64,000 bases of DNA. Source: an uncultured Clostridia bacterium (lineage in GTDB: Bacteria; Bacillota; Clostridia; Oscillospirales; Acutalibacteraceae). Below the pieces are notes generated by a model. That model was not told where the DNA came from. It worked only from the letters and a program-made list of their open reading frames with translations, and did not search any database. This document shows positions 9,591 through 17,314 of the stretch, one piece after another. The stretch lies in contig CAMEBF010000004.1 in the NCBI GenBank assembly GCA_945912145.1, forward strand, positions 62,001 through 126,000, given 5' to 3'. Within the stretch, counting starts at the first letter, position 1. Each line of letters opens with the position of its first letter. The translations under genes were made by a program, and so were the position numbers.

Positions 9591-11870
9591 TCAGTCTGAC
9601 ACATCCACCGTCGTCTTAAAGGAAACCGTAATGATCTCACCCATACTGACTTCCTCGCCGGCTGCGATGCTTTGTTTATAAGCGTAAACCGTACCGCTGC
9701 GGAGCGAACTGCCCGAAATCTTGATATTCAGGCCGCTGTTCATGGCCAGCCGGTTGGCTTCGCTCACCGTGTATCCCGTAAAATCGGGGACGGTCACGGT
9801 CTCCTGCGTATGGTCGCTCTGCGTATACACAACGACCATACCGTCGGACGGCAATTCGCGTCCGGCGTCCGGATACTGCGCGATGACCGTATCGCCGCTG
9901 CCGATTACTTTGATATTCAAATCTTTTGCCGAAACTTCCGAACGCGCCGCTTCGACCGATTTGCCTGTCAGAAGCGGAGCCGTCTCGACAAGAAGTGCCA
10001 TTTCCTCATCGGTATACGAATGCTCTACGCCGAGGTACGTCAGCACCTGCTCAAAAACATCCCCGGCCAGAGGTGCCGCTACTGCGCTGCCGCCGTGCTC
10101 GCCCTGCGGTTCATCGACAATGATAATGACCGCAATCTCGGGATCGTTCGCCGGCGCAAAGCCGCAGAACGAAGCGATATATCCGCCGTCGTCGCCCTGC
10201 GTCAGCTTTTCGGACGTGCCGGTCTTACCGGCGACATGATAGCCTGCCACATAGGCATTTTTACCGGTACCGGTCGCAACCACCTGCTCCATCGCATCGG
10301 CAATGATCTTTGACGTCGATTCCGAAAGCACCTGACGGCGGACGGTGGGCTTCGTCTCAGAAATGGTATTGCCGTCGGCGTCCACCGTTTTGCTCACAAG
10401 GTACGGCGTCATCAGCTTACCGCCGTTCGCGACGGCCGAAACCGCCGTGATCATCTGCAAGGGCGATACCTGAAAGCTCTGACCGAACGAATAAGACGCC
10501 AGATCCGATTTCGAGAAATTGTCACGCGACATGAAGAGCACGCCCTCATTCGGCGTAAAATCGCCGGAGGTATCGATGCCGGTCTTTTCGGTAAAGCCGA
10601 ACGCCTCAAAATAATCATAATAGAGATCCGTCCCCAGCTCATTGGCCAAGGTGACGGCAAAGGGGTTGCAGGAGTTCTTCAGCAGATCGGGGAAGACCTC
10701 GCTGCCGTGTCCGCCGGCTTTCCAGCAATGAATCGTACGGGACGCGTAGTCAATGGCGCCGCTGCAATAGTACGGCGTATCGACCGTCGCTTTTCCCTCC
10801 TCGATCGCTGCCGAGGCGGTGATAATCTTGAAAACAGAACCGGGCTCATAGGTACTGGTGATAGCTCGGTTGCTCCACTGCACGTTCTGATAATACGTCT
10901 TACTGCGCAGATAGGATGTGTTTTCGTCCTCTGATTCCTCTTCGGGAGCGGACGCAGCCTCCTGATAGGCGGTATTCAGCCGTTCACTCTTGATTGTGAA
11001 CGGATCGTTCAGATCGTAATCAGGCAGCGAGACCATGCCGAGCACCGCCCCGGTATCGACATCCATAACAACGCCGTATATGTTTTGCGCGCCGGTGTCC
11101 TCCAGCGCCTGCGAGAGGATATCCTCCAGAATATACTGAATATAAATATCGAGCGTCAGCACGAGCCCCTCGCCCTGCTGCGCTTCATAGATCGTTTCGT
11201 ACTGATTCGGCAGAACGGAACGGTTACTGTCCACCGCCGTGATCGTCCGGCCGGCTACCCCCTTAAGCGTATCATTATAATAATACTCCAGACCTGAAAG
11301 TCCGTCGCCGTCCGTGCCGGTGAAGCCGATAACGGTCGAAGCTAAAGAAGAATACGGATAATAGCGTTTGACGTCCGGGTCGATGCCGATGACTTTGCTC
11401 AGATTGATCGGGTTTTCCTCCCGTTCCGCATTCTCTTTAATAAAATTCTCAATCAGATCACGCGTGTCCTTCTCGATCTCGCCCTTGACAAGCTGATAAG
11501 AGGTTGTTTTCTGCGTATAACCGAGAATTTTTTCTTCGTCCATCTTCAAAATCGCCGCCAGACCGCTTGCTACGATCTCGCGAACCTCATCGCGGATGGA
11601 CTCGTCATATTCGCTGAAGCGGTACGGCGTCAGATAAACGCTCCAGACCGACGCGCTCTGCGCCAGAACGTTCATATTCGTATCATAAATCGTACCGCGG
11701 CTCGCTTTGATCTCATTGTCGGCATACATCTGATCTTCTACGGCGGCGGCATACTGATCACCTTTCGCAACCTGAACAAAGCCGACCCAGACCAGAAGTC
11801 CGGCGGCAAGCAGCGCAACCATGCGAAACGCCCAGATGGCTCTTTTTTTGTAATTCACCGACGCTTTCAT
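9591..11870 (-). CDS. ftsI: PASTA-domain class B penicillin-binding protein (FtsI/SpoVD type)
   Basis: Septal D,D-transpeptidase, partner of FtsW. The 759 residues comprise a short cytosolic tail, one membrane helix (about 15-35), a PBP dimerisation domain, the transpeptidase domain, and two C-terminal PASTA repeats (about the last 135 residues). The active-site motifs are all present: SVFK in YEPGSVFKI, SCN in KNSCNPF, and KTG in AGKTGTSEK. ATG 11870 has AAAGGAG seven bases upstream. There is only one such gene between ftsL and murE, where B. subtilis has both pbpB and spoVD, so it may serve both division and sporulation; that is inference. An intrinsic terminator lies between it and ftsL. 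Confidence 0.93.
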   Translation of the reverse strand: MKASVNYKKRAIWAFRMVALLAAGLLVWVGFVQVAKGDQYAAAVEDQMYADNEIKASRGTIYDTNMNVLAQSASVWSVYLTPYRFSEYDESIRDEVREIVASGLAAILKMDEEKILGYTQKTTSYQLVKGEIEKDTRDLIENFIKENAEREENPINLSKVIGIDPDVKRYYPYSSLASTVIGFTGTDGDGLSGLEYYYNDTLKGVAGRTITAVDSNRSVLPNQYETIYEAQQGEGLVLTLDIYIQYILEDILSQALEDTGAQNIYGVVMDVDTGAVLGMVSLPDYDLNDPFTIKSERLNTAYQEAASAPEEESEDENTSYLRSKTYYQNVQWSNRAITSTYEPGSVFKIITASAAIEEGKATVDTPYYCSGAIDYASRTIHCWKAGGHGSEVFPDLLKNSCNPFAVTLANELGTDLYYDYFEAFGFTEKTGIDTSGDFTPNEGVLFMSRDNFSKSDLASYSFGQSFQVSPLQMITAVSAVANGGKLMTPYLVSKTVDADGNTISETKPTVRRQVLSESTSKIIADAMEQVVATGTGKNAYVAGYHVAGKTGTSEKLTQGDDGGYIASFCGFAPANDPEIAVIIIVDEPQGEHGGSAVAAPLAGDVFEQVLTYLGVEHSYTDEEMALLVETAPLLTGKSVEAARSEVSAKDLNIKVIGSGDTVIAQYPDAGRELPSDGMVVVYTQSDHTQETVTVPDFTGYTVSEANRLAMNSGLNIKISGSSLRSGTVYAYKQSIAAGEEVSMGEIITVSFKTTVDVSD

Positions 11871-11938
11871 CAGAATGCTCCTTTCAAAGGACAGGACGGC
11901 AGAAATACGCATCCGCGCAAAATCTGACCTATTGCCAT

Positions 11939-11969
11939 AAAAAGGGCGAAAATTGTTTTCGCCCTTTTT
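11939..11969. terminator. Perfect bidirectional hairpin between ftsL and the PASTA PBP gene
   Basis: The sequence is AAAAAGGGCGAAAA, a 3-base loop, and its exact complement ending in TTTTT. It can therefore terminate in both directions. On the minus strand it comes after ftsL and before the PBP gene, so it divides the dcw cluster into mraZ-rsmH-ftsL and the downstream part. I found no clear consensus promoter between it and the PBP start. Confidence 0.85.
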
Positions 11970-12047
11970 ACGCCGGTTTTGAACAAACCGCAGCGGTCCT
12001 GCCGCCGGTATGTCAAAAACAATCCCTGAATTATGTTTATTGTCCTG

Positions 12048-12593
12048 TCAGAAAATATATTCCGCCAATTTTTTGAATTTAGACCCGATGCCGGAATCCT
12101 CGTACGATTTTCCTCCCGAGATCACAACCTGATTGGTATTGTCAGAATCAAAATAGGTGATTTTATAATTCTCAAGCTTGACCATACCCAGATTGTTTTC
12201 CGCGAAATCCTCAACTTTATCAATCGAAACCATCCCCTCGAGGCTGGACGCCAGCCGGATATGCTCGCTTTCGACGATCTTCATCTCGGATTCGACGGCG
12301 GTGATCGCCTTGGCGGTCTCGTCGAGTCTGGCATTCAGATACATGGCAACGCAGATCATCGAAAACACAAAAAAGACGGCACTGATCACTTTCAGACTGG
12401 CAAAGAAGGAGGCGTAGGTAGCCTTGCGGTCGGCGTTTGAAACAGCTTTGGAAGACTGTTTCTTTTTCTTTTTGACCGGCCGGCTGACGGGCAGCTCTTC
12501 CGGTTCATACGCCGGCTCTAACTGTGGAGCCGCCGTACCGTAATCGGTCGGATCAAACAGAGAAAAATCAAAAGCATAAGCACTCTGTGCCAC
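12048..12593 (-). CDS. ftsL: Cell division protein FtsL-like
   Basis: Small bitopic septal protein recognised mainly by position (rsmH-ftsL-PBP) and architecture. It has a proline/lysine-rich cytosolic N-terminus of about 60 residues including a KKKKKQ stretch, one membrane helix (about 70-92), then an extracytoplasmic coiled coil rich in Glu/Ala, and the ENNLGMVK-like element common to FtsL/DivIC proteins. I chose GTG 12593, nine bases after AAAGGAG; an ATG at 12602 abuts that site. At 181 residues it is longer than B. subtilis FtsL because of the cytosolic tail. Confidence 0.85.
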   Translation of the reverse strand: MAQSAYAFDFSLFDPTDYGTAAPQLEPAYEPEELPVSRPVKKKKKQSSKAVSNADRKATYASFFASLKVISAVFFVFSMICVAMYLNARLDETAKAITAVESEMKIVESEHIRLASSLEGMVSIDKVEDFAENNLGMVKLENYKITYFDSDNTNQVVISGGKSYEDSGIGSKFKKLAEYIF

Positions 12594-12610
12594 CGAACGC
12601 ATCTCCTTTT

Positions 12611-13534
12611 CTATAATTTTCGTATGGCGCGAAGCCGGGCACTCCGGCTTCTGGGGTTGGCGGCGATCTCCTCTTCCGAGGGGGCCACCGAACGGAACAG
12701 CAATTCACCCTTCGGTTTTTTACCGCAGACGCAAATCGGAAATTCCGGCGGGCAGGTACAGCCCTGACAATATTCATGGAACGTATTTTTTACAATACGG
12801 TCTTCGAGCGAATGGAACGTAATAATGGCGAGTACACCGCCGGGATTCAGGCATTCAAACATATCACGCAGCGCTCCGGGCAGCATATCAATCTCGCGGT
12901 TGACATAGATCCGAAGTGCCTGAAAGGTTCGCCGCGCCGGATGTCCGTCGCGTTTCGCTTTCGCCGGCATGGACGCTGAAATGATCTCGCACAGCTCAAA
13001 CGTTGTCTCGATCGGTTTTTTCTCTCGTTCTCTGACGATGCGGGAGGCAATGGACGACGCGTATTTTTCCTCGCCGTAGGTCGAAAGGATCTCGCTAAGT
13101 TCCCCCCTGGAAAGCTGATTGACCGCGTCATAGGCCGAGAAGCCTGATTTGCTCATGCGCATATCAAGCGGCGAATCCTTATGGAACGAAAAACCGCGTT
13201 CGGCGTTATCGAGCTGATAGGAGCTGACACCCAAATCGGCCAGAATGCCGTCAACGCCCCCTATATCATTGGCTTCGAGAATACGCTTGATATGATCGAA
13301 AACATCATTTATAATAAGTACGTTATCGTGATTTTTGAATTTTTCGGAGAGCACCGCAACGGCGTCGGGGTCACGATCAATGGCAACAAGCTTACCCTGC
13401 GAGCCTAACGACTCAAGAATTTTGGAGGAGTGACCCCCGCCGCCGGCAGTTGCGTCAACATATATCCCATCTTTTTGAACGGACAGCGCATCGACTGCTT
13501 CACGAAGCAGAACTGACTGATGGACAAATTCCAT
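12611..13534 (-). CDS. rsmH: 16S rRNA (cytosine-1402-N4) methyltransferase RsmH (MraW)
   Basis: SAM-dependent methyltransferase acting on C1402 in the decoding centre of 16S rRNA. It has 307 residues. The SAM-binding motif is DATAGGGGHSSKILE near residue 28, and the family motifs GILADLGVSSYQLD and RGFSFHKDSPLDMRM follow. The C-terminal ITFHSLEDRIVK segment is also conserved. It is the second gene of the cluster, 23 bases after mraZ. Confidence 0.98.
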   Translation of the reverse strand: MEFVHQSVLLREAVDALSVQKDGIYVDATAGGGGHSSKILESLGSQGKLVAIDRDPDAVAVLSEKFKNHDNVLIINDVFDHIKRILEANDIGGVDGILADLGVSSYQLDNAERGFSFHKDSPLDMRMSKSGFSAYDAVNQLSRGELSEILSTYGEEKYASSIASRIVREREKKPIETTFELCEIISASMPAKAKRDGHPARRTFQALRIYVNREIDMLPGALRDMFECLNPGGVLAIITFHSLEDRIVKNTFHEYCQGCTCPPEFPICVCGKKPKGELLFRSVAPSEEEIAANPRSRSARLRAIRKL

Positions 13535-13557
13535 GATGCACCGCCTTTCTTACCCAA

Positions 13558-13971
13558 TCAGAAGAATACGCCCTCGGCCAGATCGTCCTCATCCTCGTCG
13601 TCGATATGGCTCCACTTTTCGGGATTCCAAAGCTCGATACAGTTGCTCATACCAACGATGACGACGTCTTTTTCAAGCGACGCGTATTCCAGAAGATCTG
13701 CACCAATGGTGATTCGACCCTGCTTGTCCATTTTGCAGGAGGAAACACGGCTGAAAAACAGGCGTTTTTTCTTACGCGCAGCGGTGGAATCCGTTTCCTC
13801 CGCGATCTTCGCCGAGAGCTGCTGCCAGCGTTCCTCATTGTACAGGCAAAGGCAGTTTTCGGGAGCCTTGTAGATATAGAAGTTTTCGCCGAGATCCTCA
13901 CGAAATTCAGCGGGAATAAACACACGGTTCTTGGGGTCAAGACTGTGATAGAATGTTCCCGTAAAATTCAT
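13558..13971 (-). CDS. mraZ: Transcriptional regulator MraZ
   Basis: DNA-binding protein with two swapped-hairpin AbrB-like (SpoVT-AbrB) domains that forms rings and represses its own dcw operon. It has 137 residues. The repeated DxKxR motif is visible twice: LDPKNRVFIPAEFR near the N-terminus and MDKQGRITIGADLLE in the second half. GGAGGTGA precedes ATG 13971 by six bases. A C-terminal acidic tail, DDEDEDD, is somewhat unusual. Its probable binding boxes are just upstream. Confidence 0.96.
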   Translation of the reverse strand: MNFTGTFYHSLDPKNRVFIPAEFREDLGENFYIYKAPENCLCLYNEERWQQLSAKIAEETDSTAARKKKRLFFSRVSSCKMDKQGRITIGADLLEYASLEKDVVIVGMSNCIELWNPEKWSHIDDEDEDDLAEGVFF

Positions 13972-13980
13972 GACGACTCA

Positions 13981-14005
13981 CCTCCACTACTCCACTTTGC
14001 TCCAT
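13981..14005 (-). promoter_or_regulatory. Putative MraZ boxes
   Basis: On the minus strand three TGGAG pentamers stand in tandem, with spacers of 5 and 3 bases, immediately upstream of and overlapping the mraZ ribosome binding site. MraZ proteins are known to bind tandem TGG-containing repeats in their own promoter region, so autorepression is the likely function. Confidence 0.6.
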
Positions 14006-14011
14006 TTTTAT

Positions 14012-14030
14012 GAAATTGCTATGCAATTTC
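14012..14030. repeat. Perfect inverted repeat in the mraZ leader
   Basis: GAAATTGC, a 3-base loop, then GCAATTTC. It lies between the mraZ promoter and the MraZ boxes. It could be an mRNA hairpin or an operator; nothing in the sequence decides. Confidence 0.55.
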
Positions 14031-14047
14031 ACACCACGATGTATTCA

Positions 14048-14076
14048 TTATAAAGCCTGTCCGAAAAAAAATCAAC
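14048..14076 (-). promoter_or_regulatory. Sigma-A promoter of the dcw cluster (mraZ)
   Basis: On the minus strand TTGATT (14071-14076) is separated by 17 bases from a perfect TATAAT (14048-14053). It is about 75 bases upstream of the mraZ start. Confidence 0.85.
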
Positions 14077-14184
14077 CCCTTTCTATGATTTTTTATGAAG
14101 TTTTTGTAATTTTTTATATTTCTAATTTGGAATTATTGAATGACGGCAGTTTTTCCGTCGTTTTTCATTCCACTATTTGGCGTA

Positions 14185-14214
14185 TTGCCTTCCTGATGCG
14201 AGCCGTGTTATAGT
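14185..14214 (+). promoter_or_regulatory. Sigma-A promoter of the SH3/peptidase gene
   Basis: TTGCCT (14185-14190), 18 bases, then TATAGT (14209-14214), about 25 bases before the start codon at 14240. Confidence 0.6.
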
Positions 14215-14239
14215 AGGCTCACCGAAAGGAGGCGTCGCA

Positions 14240-15190
14240 ATGAAAAAAATCATCGCCGCAATTCTAAGTATTATTCTCTTATCAACGGTCGCGCTGATGC
14301 CGACCGCCGGAGCCGCCGAAACGGCGCACGGCGCAGGGCTTGTCGCAACCTCATCGTCCTCTTTGAACGTACGGCAATCTCCGTCCACTTCCTCCGCCGT
14401 TCTGACTTCCCTGCCGAAAAACAGCCACGTCACGCTTATCGGCAAATCCGGTTCATGGTGGCGCGTCGAATACGGTTCGGATCGTTACGGCTATTGCAGC
14501 GCATCGTATATCCGCGAAGTCAGTTCGACTGCCGGCACCGTTTCCGTCAGCTCGGGCAATCTGAATGTCCGTTCCGGTGCGGGAACCGGCTACAGTATCA
14601 TCGGCAAGCTGAGTAAGGGACAGAGCGTCCTGATTCTCAGCAGCGCAAACGGCTGGCACAAAGTTCTTTATAACGGCACAAAGACCGGATACGTTTCCGC
14701 TTCGTATATCAAAACGACGACTTCCTCCGGCTCTTCGCAGAGCAGCGTCAAGCTGAACGTGCCGAGCTTCAAGCAGACGGATTCCCGCTGGGCGAATGTC
14801 CTGATCGGCTCTTCCGGCAAGACAATCGGCGCGATCGGCTGCACAACCACCTGTCTCGCCATGACCGAAAGCTACCGTACCGGCACCACTATCACCCCCG
14901 ACGCAATGTCGAAAAAGCTGTCCTACTCTTCGACCGGCTCACTCTATTGGCCGCAAAATTATGTGACCGATACCGCCGTCACCTATGAAAAGCTCAAAAC
15001 GCAGCTGCGTCAGGGCAAACCCGTCATTCTGGGACTCAAGACAAGTGTCGGCAACACCCATTGGGTCGTCGTCACAGGATTTTCGGGCAACACGTATTCC
15101 ATTAACGATCCCGGCTCCAACACCCGAACGACTTTAAGCGAAGCACTCGCGAAATACCCGAACTTCTACAAAATGGCGTATTATAAGTAA
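14240..15190 (+). CDS. Secreted SH3b-repeat protein with C39-like cysteine peptidase domain
   Basis: Predicted exported cell-wall-associated protein of 316 residues. A signal peptide with a cut near AGAAA-ET (about residue 31) is followed by two bacterial SH3 domains (about 35-93 and 98-158), each with the GLNVRxxPS/NLNVRSGAG start typical of SH3b. A linker rich in Ser follows, then a C39-like (papain-fold) domain whose likely catalytic Cys is in IGCTTTCLAM and His in GNTHWVVVTGF, with Asn/Asp in INDPGS. ATG 14240 has GAAAGGAGG upstream; a longer frame start lacks a site. The substrate is unknown; it may be wall peptides or a bound partner. It stands alone on the plus strand with its own promoter and terminator. 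Confidence 0.85.
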   Translation: MKKIIAAILSIILLSTVALMPTAGAAETAHGAGLVATSSSSLNVRQSPSTSSAVLTSLPKNSHVTLIGKSGSWWRVEYGSDRYGYCSASYIREVSSTAGTVSVSSGNLNVRSGAGTGYSIIGKLSKGQSVLILSSANGWHKVLYNGTKTGYVSASYIKTTTSSGSSQSSVKLNVPSFKQTDSRWANVLIGSSGKTIGAIGCTTTCLAMTESYRTGTTITPDAMSKKLSYSSTGSLYWPQNYVTDTAVTYEKLKTQLRQGKPVILGLKTSVGNTHWVVVTGFSGNTYSINDPGSNTRTTLSEALAKYPNFYKMAYYK

Positions 15191-15202
15191 TCATGCTAAA
15201 AA

Positions 15203-15250
15203 AAACACGGCATCCGTCGCTGAACAGTTGACGGTTGTCGTGTTTTTACA
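15203..15250 (+). terminator. Terminator of the SH3/peptidase gene
   Basis: Stem of about 13 pairs (15204-15218 with 15230-15244, two mismatches) containing AACACG/CGTGTT, followed by TTTTT on the plus strand, just after the stop codon. Confidence 0.8.
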
Positions 15251-15286
15251 ATATGATGCCGTTCTTCATCTTTTTTGACAAACATG

Positions 15287-15313
15287 AAAAAACCGGAAGC
15301 GCGAGGCTTCCGG
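15287..15313 (-). terminator. Terminator of rplM-rpsI
   Basis: On the minus strand CCGGAAGC and GCTTCCGG form a 9-pair stem followed by TTTTTT, 33 bases downstream of the rpsI stop. Confidence 0.9.
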
Positions 15314-15345
15314 GGAAAATTGCGATTTTGAAACAATCGGTATGA

Positions 15346-15741
15346 TTATCTCTTCGAGAACTGCGGAGCGCGACGGGCTGCTTTGAGACCGTATTTCTTT
15401 CTCTCTTTCATTCTGGGGTCTCTCGTCAGGAAACCGGCTTTCTTGAGAGCGGGACGAAGATTCTCGTCGAACTGAAGAAGAGCACGGGAAAGTCCGTGAC
15501 GGATCGCGCCAGCCTGACCGGTGACACCGCCGCCTGCAACGCGGCAAACGATATCGAATTTCTCCGACGTGCCGGTGAGCGTGAGAGGCTGACGAACGAT
15601 GAGCTTGAGGGTTTCAAGACCGAAATAATCGTCAATATCTCTGTCGTTAATGGTGATTTTGCCGGTGCCGGGATATACTCTGACACGAGCTACGGAGCTT
15701 TTTCTTCTGCCTGTTCCGTAATAATAATTGCTTTCGTACAT
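15346..15741 (-). CDS. rpsI: 30S ribosomal protein uS9 (S9)
   Basis: Ribosomal small-subunit protein whose C-terminal tail reaches the P-site tRNA. It has 131 residues, a normal length. Conserved features are the N-terminal [14 protein letters not shown], the central [19 protein letters not shown], and the basic tail ending in FSKR. It is 19 bases downstream of rplM, the standard pairing. Confidence 0.99.
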   Translation of the reverse strand: MYESNYYYGTGRRKSSVARVRVYPGTGKITINDRDIDDYFGLETLKLIVRQPLTLTGTSEKFDIVCRVAGGGVTGQAGAIRHGLSRALLQFDENLRPALKKAGFLTRDPRMKERKKYGLKAARRAPQFSKR

Positions 15742-15760
15742 TTAAATCTGCCTCCCTTTC

Positions 15761-16189
15761 TTAAAACTCTCTCGCGATGGGCTGCTGAGCCTGATGTTTG
15801 TGCTCTGCGCCTGCGTAGACATGAAGTCTCGTAAAGGCTTTGCGGCCGATGGTGGAATCGGGAAGCATACCCTTAACAGCTTTTTCAACCACGAAAACGG
15901 GCTTCTCTCTCATGAGGGTGTCATACTTGACCTCTTTCATGTTGCCGATGTAGCCGGTGTGGTGATAATACGTTTTCTGCTCAAGCTTCTTGCCGGTAAG
16001 GACGACCTTGTCGGCGTTGATGATGATGACATTATCGCCGCAATCCTCATGATAAGCAAAAGTGGGCTTATGCTTACCGCGAAGGAGAACGGCCGCTTCA
16101 ACAGCGACTGCGCCGAGAGTCTTGCCCTCTGCGTCAAGAACATACCAGTCACGTTTGATGTCTGCGACTTTAGGCATATAAGTTGACAT
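15761..16189 (-). CDS. rplM: 50S ribosomal protein uL13 (L13)
   Basis: Early-assembling large-subunit protein. It has 142 residues with family segments RDWYVLDAEGKTLG, LLRGKHKPTF and GDNVIIINADKVVLTG. GGAGGT is seven bases before ATG 16189. It is the first gene of the rplM-rpsI operon, preceded by a strong promoter and a terminator-like leader hairpin that probably mediates feedback control. Confidence 0.99.
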   Translation of the reverse strand: MSTYMPKVADIKRDWYVLDAEGKTLGAVAVEAAVLLRGKHKPTFAYHEDCGDNVIIINADKVVLTGKKLEQKTYYHHTGYIGNMKEVKYDTLMREKPVFVVEKAVKGMLPDSTIGRKAFTRLHVYAGAEHKHQAQQPIAREF

Positions 16190-16228
16190 AATGTTTACCT
16201 CCGTATATTTCTGAAATTATTCACAAAA

Positions 16229-16259
16229 AATCAAGCACACGCTTTCCGTGCGCTTGATT
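16229..16259 (-). promoter_or_regulatory. Attenuator hairpin in the rplM leader (L13-leader candidate)
   Basis: On the minus strand AATCAAGC and GCTTGATT close a stem of about 13 pairs, including CACG/CGTG, followed directly by TTTTTT. It is an intrinsic terminator between the promoter and the rplM start. L13 leaders controlled by the ribosomal protein are known in Firmicutes; whether this one fits that consensus was not tested. Confidence 0.7.
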
Positions 16260-16288
16260 ATCATATCACAACGAATTTGCAATGTCAA
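16260..16288 (-). promoter_or_regulatory. Sigma-A promoter of rplM-rpsI
   Basis: A perfect TTGACA (16283-16288), 17 bases, then TATGAT (16260-16265) on the minus strand, followed at once by the leader hairpin. Confidence 0.88.
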
Positions 16289-16374
16289 CACTTTTTTTCA
16301 ACTTTTTTAAAGTAGATTTCAAATGCTTCGATTTTCTTCGTTTTTCTCTTATTTTCAAGTATTTATCTCACTTA

Positions 16375-17295
16375 TTATTTTAAGAATCCCAGCATAAGAT
16401 CGGCGGTTTCTGCGGGATCGGTTTCAATCACCAGATGACTGCCGCTGACCGTATGGACTTCGGCGTCAGACAGCGCGTCCGTGATATTCTGCGTGTTGGA
16501 CTGACTGATGACAATATCGCTGTCCGCCCAGACAAGCAGCGTCGGAACGCTGATACCGGCAATCGCGTCGAGATCGGTATTGCGTGCATACGCCATCGAA
16601 TAGAAAATACCCGTCGCCGTGCCGTCACGCAGAAGCGGCTCGGTCAGAATCGTCGTATCATATGACGAGGCATACGACCAATCCTTTGTAACCATAAAGA
16701 GCGCAAGCTTCACAATCGGCGTCGAACGGAGAATCGCGTTGAACATACCGGTAAAGCACTTCTGGAAGAGTGCAGACTGCGTGAACGGATTCAGAACCTT
16801 TTCACCGGGCATCTGAATTTCACTCGGACAGAACAGCATCAGACCTTTGAGTTCGGGGTGATCGCAGGCGATGTTCAGTGCGACGCCGCCGCCCATGGAG
16901 TGACCCGCCAGCAGCCATTCGTCAAGCGGCGCGATCGTCTGCATCATGCCAACGACAAGCTCCTCACGGTCAATCGGGGTAATGTCCTGATTCTCACGCG
17001 TGCTCCGGCCGTAATTGGGAAGATCGACGAGATAGCAGTCATAGCCGTTTTGGCTCATGATTTGCGCGGCGCCGTCCCATGTCGAGCCGGAATACAGGAA
17101 ACCGTGCAGGAAAAGAATGCGTCCTTTGTATGCGCCCTCGGCAGGTATGACCGTATAATGCAGCGTATAATCGCCCTGTTCGTAATAAGCATCGCCGGCT
17201 TGCACCGTCTCTTCGCAGAATGCCATCACAGAGCACGAGACGAGCATCAGCAGCGCAAGCAGCAGAGCCGTTGTTTTCCGGAAAGTCTTTTTCAT
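16375..17295 (-). CDS. Alpha/beta-hydrolase lipoprotein (esterase/lipase-like)
   Basis: Predicted extracytoplasmic serine hydrolase of 306 residues. The N-terminal signal ends in MLVSC, which fits a lipobox, so it is probably membrane-anchored. The oxyanion region is LFLHGFLYSG and the nucleophile elbow is GHSMGGG; the Asp is probably in WADSDIVIS and the His in SGSHLVIE near the C-terminus, so the triad is complete. The substrate cannot be told from sequence. It follows aspS by 19 bases and is probably the last gene of the mgsA-hisS-aspS unit. ATG 17295 is preferred; a GTG nine bases upstream is possible. Confidence 0.85.
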   Translation of the reverse strand: MKKTFRKTTALLLALLMLVSCSVMAFCEETVQAGDAYYEQGDYTLHYTVIPAEGAYKGRILFLHGFLYSGSTWDGAAQIMSQNGYDCYLVDLPNYGRSTRENQDITPIDREELVVGMMQTIAPLDEWLLAGHSMGGGVALNIACDHPELKGLMLFCPSEIQMPGEKVLNPFTQSALFQKCFTGMFNAILRSTPIVKLALFMVTKDWSYASSYDTTILTEPLLRDGTATGIFYSMAYARNTDLDAIAGISVPTLLVWADSDIVISQSNTQNITDALSDAEVHTVSGSHLVIETDPAETADLMLGFLK

Positions 17296-17314
17296 CGCAT
17301 TCACACTCCTGTTT

